Below are positions 57,176 through 64,000 of a DNA stretch of 64,000 nucleotides, piece after piece. The stretch's first letter is position 1. Every line of letters starts with the position of its first letter. The position numbers and the translations under genes were made by a program. The notes beneath the pieces are model-generated. The model saw only the letters and a list, made by a program, of their open reading frames with translations, had not been told where the DNA came from and did no database searches. Source of the DNA: Aplectana chamaeleonis (taxonomy: Eukaryota > Nematoda > Chromadorea > Rhabditida > Cosmocercidae); contig JAPDOI010000271.1 of assembly GCA_029168955.1 (NCBI GenBank), positions 524,001 through 588,000 of the forward strand, written 5' to 3'.

Positions 57176-57639
57176 AGGCAGCGTACACGCTCCTACACGT
57201 GGTTGAGACAACTAAATTAGAATGGCATGGCTCAGAAGACAATGTCCAATCATTTTGAAGCGTAAAAAAGGACCTACAATGTCGCTAAACGAAGGAGAAG
57301 TTGGCCCCGCCCTGTATTTCTCCCCCTGTGTTTTCCGTTCTCCTCCAAAACAGGGGTGCTAAACCATTAACGTCGTTGGCGACGGTTGTGGATGGTAGAT
57401 TAGGTACAATAGGTAAACCACATACATCGGCGACGGGGGGAAAGGACCATCACCCCTGTTTTGGAGAAGGACGCTAATAGAGGGGGAGGGAAATTACAGG
57501 GGCGGGGCCAACTTCTTACTCATGTAGCGTCATTAAGGGTTGTTTTTGACTCTTTGAAATGCGCAGGCGTTGTGTTCTGAGTCACAACATTCTATTTCCG
57601 TAGTTACCTCAGCCACGTTCACGAACGTCTATGCTGCGT
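57176..57639. mobile_element. TTAA element, family C, copy 2
   Basis: About 464 bp. The left end AGGCAGCGTACACGCTCC follows TCAA; the right end GAACGTCTATGCTGCGT precedes TTAA (57640-57643). Interior GGTAAACCACATACATCGGCG and GGGGCGGGGCCAACTTC matches 61862-62331. Confidence 0.8.
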
Positions 57640-58020
57640 TTAAAGAGAAAATTAATGTGGACCTACAGTTTCGCAGCGCATTAAAAGAAAATTTGCAAAA
57701 GTGCAAAGAGAGCAAGTGCTGCCTTGCTTTGACCCCATGACCTTACTCGATGTTGCGCTCACTGTTACTGCGCCAACCGGCCACCGAAGCGTCGGCATTG
57801 GCTTGGTGTATGAAGGGTCGCCGTTTAGTTCATCGTAGCAACATATTTCGGGGAAATTATACAGCATGGGATAACTCCTGAGGTGGTATGAAGAATCACA
57901 GTGGCGCGCGTTCTCGCCGTTTTCGGATTACTCCGCACTTGGGCGTCTCATCCTTCGCACACCTCCTCCTCCGCTCAGCGCGTTTGCGCAAGTTCTGGCA
58001 AGCGCCACCTCGATACTTAA

Positions 58021-58505
58021 AGGCAGTGTTCACGATGAAAATCGTTTTTCTGTTTTTCCGCCTATCTTAAAAACGGCCCCATGCTGATTCCAATGGTGTC
58101 TCTGAAATCATACAAGACCTTCTGTGAGCGCAGGTATGGTCCCTCAAAGATTGAGCTATGGAAACATGGTGGACGAGTTGTCCGGGGCTTGTAACTTCCG
58201 TCTTTCGCAGCCGATCTATGCGAGCTGACCTGAGTAAAGAGAGAAGCTGAGAATGAAGGGAAGAACGGGGCTAATGATTGAAAATCATCGCTCATCTCAC
58301 GATCTCGAGCATTCATTTGTTCACGTCGGTGGGCATGTGATGCGCTTTTGGGGTTTTCAATGCGCTCGAAGTTGTTTACTGGGGGTCTTGTGGGGCTCTT
58401 CCTGGCTCGTTTTCATGCGTTCTTTCGACATTAACGTTACAGAGTGTCCCTCCACTACCCAATTCTAGTGGAATTTCGAAAACTTTTTTATCGTGAACAC
58501 TGCCT
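58021..58505. mobile_element. TTAA element, family A, copy 2
   Basis: 485 bp flanked by TTAA (58017-58020, 58506-58509) with ends AGGCAGTGTTCACGATGAAA / TTATCGTGAACACTGCCT. Opposite in orientation to 20280-20767 and 60863-61348. It lies downstream of receptor gene 4. Confidence 0.9.
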
Positions 58506-58809
58506 TTAATTCCGCCTCTGGAGTAGAAATCACATCGGTGAATCTCCCAATGCATCGAAGATTCAAGGATTTGAGGATATGACGCGGATAAGATAAAAGC
58601 GCTAAAAACTCAGTTTAGAGAAATTTCGCGCAGTTGTGGAATGAAATTTTGAAATAAACGTGAAAATCTGGCTCTGGTAAATTTTTTCCTTTTTAATGGC
58701 TACGTTGTGTAACTATTACTACCTTGTGCGATTATCCCGAATAAATAAGGCCACGCTTCAGTTTTAATTTGTTGCACAGCTACATCTGGAACTGGGAATC
58801 ACTAAACAC

Positions 58810-58815
58810 TTTATT
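58810..58815 (-). promoter_or_regulatory. Polyadenylation signal of receptor gene 4
   Basis: AATAAA on the minus strand, 7 nt after the TAG stop (58825-58823). Confidence 0.45.
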
Positions 58816-58822
58816 GTAGATA

Positions 58823-59988
58823 CTATACAGAAGAGTGAACACGGTACTGTTTGGTTGAGAAACATTGTGAAAGAAAAGGCAGAATTTTCCTTTTCGATGA
58901 TACAATTCCTGCTGAACGACTACTTTTGTGTTGGAGGAATCCTCGAATGCTCCACAACGTCAGCGCTCCTGTGGCTACCGGGTACCATCGAAATACGGAC
59001 AGAATAATCTGAGAGGTACAGTATAGAACTCTGAACTTTTTATCATGTGTTTTTCGTCTCCCCCAGAAGCATGATACACAAACCCACCATGCTGTAGGCT
59101 AAGGAAAATATGCCTGTCGCTGTTTCGTCTTCTTGCACTATCAAAGCAAATAGGATATTAAGGGGTACAATGAGTACAACCGAAATGGCCAATACGCAGT
59201 GGAGAACCCCCTGTAGTTTCGATAACGAGTTCCGTTCTAGGAAAGTTAGGCAATCAATCACCTGGAGATAGATGCTGGTCGAGAATCGTGCCTGTGACCG
59301 CCTGCATGCTTCAGTGTAACCACTGTTGCTGCGGAAATGTCTTTTAATAAGAATATAGCAGACGATAGAAGTAATAATAATTAGAGGCACATAGAGCAGC
59401 TGCATAATATTTTCCACTAGAGATCCCTTCAAAGAAGTATTCAAGCGACTAACATGGTCAGAAGACGGCTAACAATAAGAGAGGAGAATCAGAACTCCAT
59501 CGCAGCATTCCGAACGTAAACAGTAAAATTTCCACAATTGCAAACCTCTCTAGTTTCAGAGTTTAAGGAATATTGATATTCAAAGGGGGTGTGCCTTGAG
59601 TAAGTGACACCCAAACACATTTGCAGAATCCTAACACTTCAAAAAGCCTCATTTTCGCGAAACTTTTTGAATACTTTACCTCAAGCGATTTCGACGCCTC
59701 TGCACCGAAAGCAACAGAATAAGCCACCACAAAAGGTGAAAACAACATGTAGAATTTTTTTATCCAGAGCGGTCTAAACAGAAAACAACTTTGTGGCCGA
59801 GTAGTTCTGCTGAATAAAAGATGCACGCACCTTAGAAATAATAGCACTCTGTGGATGTTGAAAATGACGATTAGAAATTCCTGGAACGATTGGAGCGTGG
59901 CTAGGGCAAAGAGCGTTATTCTGTAGACCACAGGTGCGGGGCTGATGAAAGTGTAGAACATTAGGTTCTCTCCTGATAAATTAACTCT
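58823..59988 (-). CDS. Nematode serpentine (7TM) receptor, gene 4 of the cluster, exons 2-6
   Basis: Exons 59988-59831, 59773-59680, 59426-59262, 59210-59088 and 59008-58823 give 241 residues covering TM3 to TM7. The five exons have the lengths of gene 3 (158, 94, 165, 123, then 186 with the stop). Motifs are IFNIHRVLLFL at the end of TM3, RPLWIKKFYM before TM4, IKRHFRSNSGYTE after TM5, and WSIRGFLQ after TM7. Frames are open and GT..AG borders are present. The exon 2 acceptor TTTCAG just before AGAGTTAAT shows that exon 1 (TM1-TM2) should lie upstream. None is visible between 60 and 64 kb, where TTAA elements and a gag fragment occupy much of the space. The gene is therefore either split across the window edge or has lost its start. 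Confidence 0.8.
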
Positions 59989-60660
59989 CTGAAACATTAC
60001 AAGGTACATGGTGGCTAATAATTACGTTCCGCTTTTCGAGGAACCGGTAGAAGATCATTATCGCGCAGGTCTGGAACAACAAAATTATTGTTGAATACCT
60101 ACAGAATTTTTTTCTCAAAGAAGGTGTTCAAGGAATGTGTTCTCCTTGAGCTTTCATATATGATCAAAGTCGCCCCTAGATTCTGTATGAATGCCCAAAT
60201 CAAATACATTGAATACCCCCCTGAGGGAAAATAGTAGTCCTGGTTGTAATTGTGTCACAAATGATATAGTTCTTCCAGACCTGCGCCTTTTTGAGGTCTT
60301 GCGGCATCCTCAAGAGCGGAGCATATCAGCAGCCACCGTGTAATACTCTAAACATAGTATCCTTCTTGAAATTATTATCAAATATTTGGACTAATGCTCT
60401 GTGCGGAGAGCATTTCTCAATTTCCGAATATCTTTTCCTCACGTGCAATCCCCTCTGGACTGCTCATTTTTCCCCTTGATGCTTTTACCTAGGCCTATTT
60501 TCACGAAGTTTGAAAAATTTCTCACTGTTCCAGAATCACAGGCACCAATGAGCAAAAGCTTTTTTCCTGTAACGACCCTGGGGGCGAATCCGTAGGTTTG
60601 TTGGATCGAGACACTTATTTCACCAACCTTCTCCTTTGAGCTGCTACAAGAAAGGAATCT
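59989..60660. other. No receptor exon 1 found upstream of gene 4
   Basis: No LTxYQ-type peptide and no AATCAG-GT donor are visible on the minus strand. The plus-strand frames at 60291-60595 have no domain. Confidence 0.4.
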
Positions 60661-60664
60661 TTAA

Positions 60665-60858
60665 AGACAGTGGTCGCGATAAAATGGGCTTGTCTTCTTT
60701 TCTTCTCTAATTTATCTTCTGGGTTTGGAGTAGTTGGGCCTATACAAAAAAGAAAGCGAAAAAAAACCAACTTTGGGCCGATTTTTCGGCGTCAACTTTC
60801 CGATCTTTTGATGGCGGACGAGCCCATTCCATATCAATGGCATGGATTATCTCTAGTA
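60665..60858. mobile_element. Truncated TTAA element, family B
   Basis: Starts AGACAGTGGTCGCGATAAAA after TTAA (60661-60664) and follows, in inverted orientation, the last 190 bp of 6942-7492 (TTTGATGGCGGACGAGCCCA). It is cut off by the next element at TTAA 60859-60862. Confidence 0.75.
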
Positions 60859-60862
60859 TTAA

Positions 60863-61348
60863 AGGCAGTGTTCACGATAAAAAATGTGTTTCAGTTTCCA
60901 CTAGGAATGGGTAGTGGAGGGGCACACTGAAACGTTGACGTCGAAAGAACGCATGGAAACGAACCAGGAAGAGCCCCAAAAGAGCCCGAAGTTGCCACTT
61001 CGAGCGCAAGGCAAACCCCAAAAGCGCAACACACGCCCACCGACGTGAACAAATGAATGCTCGAGATTATGAGATGAGCGATGATTTCCAATCATTAGCT
61101 CCGTTCTTCCCTTCATTCTCAGCTTCTCTCTTTACTCAGGTGAGCTCGCATAGATCGGCTGCAAAAGACGGAAGTTACAAGCCTCGGACAACTCGTCCAT
61201 AATGTTTCCTTAGCTCTGTCTTTGAGGGACCATAACTCCGTTCCCAGAAGATCTTGTACGATTTCAGAGACGTCATTGAAATCAGCATGGGACCGTTTTC
61301 AAGATAGGCGGAAAAACAGAAACACGATTTTCATCCTGAACACTACCT
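60863..61348. mobile_element. TTAA element, family A, copy 3
   Basis: 486 bp flanked by TTAA (60859-60862, 61349-61352). Ends AGGCAGTGTTCACGATAAAA / TCATCCTGAACACTACCT. Shares interior and orientation with 20280-20767. Confidence 0.9.
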
Positions 61349-61371
61349 TTAAGAACATCAGCTGGTTTTAA

Positions 61372-61857
61372 AGGCAGTGTTCACGATGAAAATCGTTTTT
61401 CTTTTTCCCCACCTATCCTGAAAACGGCCCCATGCTGATTCCAAAAATGTCTATGAAATCGTACAAGACCTTCTGGGAACGGAGTTATGGTCCCTCAAAG
61501 ATTGAGCTATGGAAACATGGTGGACGAGTTGTACGAGGCTTGTAACTTCCGTTTTTTGCAGCCGATCTATGCAAGCTGACCTGAGTAAAGAGAGAAGCTG
61601 AGACTGAAGGGAAGAACGGGGCTAATGATTGAAAATCATGGCTCATTTCACGATATCGAGCATTCATTTGTTCACGTCGGTGGGCGTGTGATGCGCTTTT
61701 GAGGTTTTCAATGCGCTCGAAGTTGCAACTTCGGGCTCTTTTGAGGCTCTTCCTGGCTCGTTTTCATGCGTTCTTTCGACGTTAACGTTACAGAGTGTCC
61801 CTCCACCACCCAATCTTAGTGGAATTTCGAAAACTTTTTTCATCGTGAACACTGCCT
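61372..61857. mobile_element. TTAA element, family A, copy 4
   Basis: 486 bp flanked by TTAA (61368-61371, 61858-61861); the right TTAA also serves the next element. Same orientation as 58021-58505 and inverted to its left neighbour. Confidence 0.92.
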
Positions 61858-61861
61858 TTAA

Positions 61862-62331
61862 AGGCAGCATACACGCTCGTAAACGTAATTGAAATAACTA
61901 CCGAATTAGAAAGGTATGGCACCGAACACAACGCCCGCGGATTTTGAAGCGTCAAAAACGACCCACTATGACGCTACACGAGTGAGAAGATGGCCCCGCC
62001 CCTGTATCTGCCCGCCCCCTGTATTTGCGTCCTCCTTCAAAACAGAGGTGAAGAGCGATTCCCAACACCAGTGACGATTGTGGGTGGTAGAATATGTACC
62101 ATAGGTAAACCACAAACGTCGCCGACGGTGGTAATGGCCCAGCACCCCTGTTTTGGTGGCAGACGTGAATACAGGGGGCGGGCAGATACAGGGGCGGGGC
62201 CCATTTCTCACTCGTGTAGCGTCATTGTGTATCGTTTTTGACGCTTCAAAATCCGTGGGGGTTGTGTTTGGTGCCACACCAATCTAATTCCGTAGTTATC
62301 TCAGTTACGTTTACGAGCGTGTATGCTGCCT
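61862..62331. mobile_element. TTAA element, family C, copy 3
   Basis: 470 bp with ends AGGCAGCATACACGCTCGTA / TACGAGCGTGTATGCTGCCT and TTAA at 61858-61861 and 62332-62335. Interior arms (GGCCCCGCCCCTGTATCTGC / GGGCAGATACAGGGGCGGGG) also mirror each other. Confidence 0.92.
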
Positions 62332-62344
62332 TTAAACTGTAATT

Positions 62345-62675
62345 CAATCAGCTTTCGGACTTGCCAGGGTGATTATTTCTATCCTCAAACAGTTAAAACA
62401 TTGACTGCAGCCTTTGTTGACGTTGTTCAACAGTTTTATTACTTAAATTTGCATTTATTTCTGCCTGTAAATGTCATTGAATTTTGACTATACACACACG
62501 AGTCTCCGATTTTCTTGGGAGGAGCTGTGCACGTGTGCACGAGTCCTCAACTTGAGAACTCTACAACTCTCAGTTTAGCCCGGTTCTTGCCCGTAACCTT
62601 CATGGTCCATCAAACGTTAAAAACCAAACCCATTTTTTTTGTTTTCTCAACAACTTTTTTCATGGCGACCACTGC
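62345..62675. mobile_element. Truncated TTAA element, family B, inverted
   Basis: Read on the minus strand, it starts AGGCAGTGGTCGCCATGAAA and runs through CTCGTGCACACGTGCACAGC and AATAAATGCAAATTTAA, matching the left half of 6942-7492. The other terminus is missing. Confidence 0.7.
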
Positions 62676-62759
62676 CTCCAAAGGCATCGAACGCGCTGAA
62701 AAGCACCTACCATTTTTTGTGTTGGAATCATTGGTTGGGCCCGCCAGAGAATGTAGGTA

Positions 62760-63216
62760 GAGTTTCTCAGGTTTTGACTCATCATTGTGAAGATATGTGA
62801 GATCTAATGCTTCAAATTCCGCCAGAGGAGGCCGGCCTTCCGACAGCCATGTGGCGTATCTCTCGAAGACTTCATTGTCAAGCTTCTCTAGCAACAATCT
62901 CAAACTTGCATCTTCAGCAAGGGATGCACCATCTTTCATTAATGTGTCTTCATGCTTCTCATACCACCGAGAGAAACACCGATCAATCTCGGGGTCAAAC
63001 GCGAATGCTGTGAATCGACCGTTCAATTCCGACTTCAATGTCGATTGATGCGGCCCTAACCTCATTTTCTGGCTGCGCCTCACTTTTTGTAGCCATTAAT
63101 TTCTTCATTTGCTGTACCAATCCCAGTTGTTTGTGAGCATTCTCTTGCATCATCAGCCTCATTTGCTGAGCGTTCTGATCTAACAGCTTTTGGACGGTTT
63201 CCTGGTCCATGTTCAA
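62760..63216 (-). pseudogene. Ty3/gypsy-like gag fragment
   Basis: The minus-strand frame 62995-63216 starts MDQETVQKLLDQNAQQM, a polar coiled-coil-like N-terminus. After a one-base shift near 63040 it continues in the frame 62610-63083 with FAFDPEIDRCFSRWYEKHED, LLLEKLDNEVFERY and AEFEAL. The pattern F.YDPE..(F).RWY.RYED...LLL.KLD is typical of gag of nematode Ty3/gypsy elements, by recall of the family. It ends in sequence shared with the family F element at 54195. No protease, reverse transcriptase or LTR is seen; fragment only. Confidence 0.6.
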
Positions 63217-64000
63217 TCAATGAATGGTTGAGCTTATTCTCGAATGATTCACACTTTTCTACGCCGAAGAACATTTTTATTTTCTCAATCTTTCGGCAAC
63301 ATCGGATCTATGAAAGACCAGTTTTCATTCATAACTCTTTAGCCGCAGAAATTGGTGGTGGGGATGTTTTTGAAATCTCCAATCCATTTTGCGTTGAAAG
63401 ATATATTGGGTCCCCGATTTTACTTGCTCCATGAGCCAGTCAGGTCGGAGGAGCATTGCTGCATTGCTCCTTACATTAAATCTTTGCGCCTCTGGTTTTA
63501 TCATTGGGGCGAGAACGACCTATGGAGGTAACATACGGAACTCGGCAGCATCGACTTAGCTGGCTTATGGATCATGCAAGGCTGGGAACTCAAGATATCA
63601 TTCGACTTATAATTTCAACTTTTGCATGATCTTAAATGAATGAAAAATAGCTGAAGGATCGTGGAAATATTTTTCCGATATAGGACAAACATTTTGATGC
63701 AGAATTAAACTAGGATTAAAAAAAAGGAAAAGTCCATCACTCAACCTGCTCCAATGGGTAAAAAGGAATTAAGAAAAAGTCGGCATTTCGCAAATGAAAT
63801 TTAGCTGTAAGATCGGAAGAATATTTTTTATCCAACCCGAAAAGAATGAGTGACTCAGAGTTTCAAGCGCATTCCGAAAACAACCTCCATAGCTCATGAT
63901 TTTTGGGCGTTATTCATACTCCTCCACGCAACCTTTTCTCAGCTCAGCCATGGCGTCGCCGCTGGAGTGTTCGTAGTCTCCGCAAGGCACAGGCGTCACG
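63217..64000. other. No recognised gene to window end
   Basis: Only short frames occur (63228-63434 plus). No domain, LTR or receptor exon is visible. Confidence 0.4.

Noticed and set aside
61485..61870. Short frames repeated in each family A element (PLKAVFTMKK and NARDREM types)
   Set aside because: They include the element termini (TTAAAGGCAGTG reads LKAV) and carry no domain.

Overview
The window looks like nuclear DNA of a parasitic strongylid nematode, most likely a hookworm or close relative. No protein runs as one long open frame. Coding blocks are short exons of about 45-215 bp with GT..AG borders and pyrimidine-rich TTTCAG-type acceptors. The recognisable genes are nematode-type serpentine (7TM) receptors and a two-domain CAP (Ancylostoma-secreted-protein-like) gene. 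A 21-nt match to the nematode SL1 spliced leader occurs at 28070. The mariner element resembles the kind known from hookworms. There are no bacterial operons, rRNA genes or CRISPR arrays. The species is an inference.

Real genes. (1) Four paralogous 7TM receptor genes share one six-exon plan: 1658-3038 (+), 38213-40717 (+), 45371-51870 (-) and 58823-59988 (-, exons 2-6 only). I assembled their exons by matching splice sites, phases and exon lengths across the four copies (201-213 / 158 / 91-94 / 156-165 / 123 / 135-186 nt). The first two form one subfamily and the last two another. (2) A CAP gene on the minus strand runs from 19754 to at least 13618, with parts of two CAP domains, one internal exon not found and the end of domain 2 not found.

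Mobile DNA dominates the rest. There is a mariner element with TA duplications (25992-27245), a Penelope-like retroelement with GIY-YIG endonuclease and inverted pseudo-LTRs (about 5930-8440), an RTE-like LINE (about 17675-18910), a second LINE remnant inside a receptor intron (38950-39520) and a Ty3/gypsy gag-like fragment (62760-63216). Small non-autonomous elements are abundant. The largest group is a TTAA-targeting set whose ends all begin AGGC; I call its families A-F. It has more than 20 copies or fragments here, often joined head to tail through a single shared TTAA. Other elements have TA (18006-18500, 22760-22960), TAA (35230-35723, 50832-51167) or 8-bp (55220-55520) target duplications. 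Several nested insertions can be read precisely.

Other repeats are a 3-kb satellite of about 21 monomers of about 134 bp (28605-31608), a 43-bp tandem repeat inside the 8-bp-duplication element, a 2.2-copy tandem duplication (14629-15255), and tRNA-derived SINE-like sequences. At 411-770 there is a cluster of hairpins, two of which form a tandem pair with compensatory base changes. Many open frames in the window are products of these repeats and are not annotated as genes.
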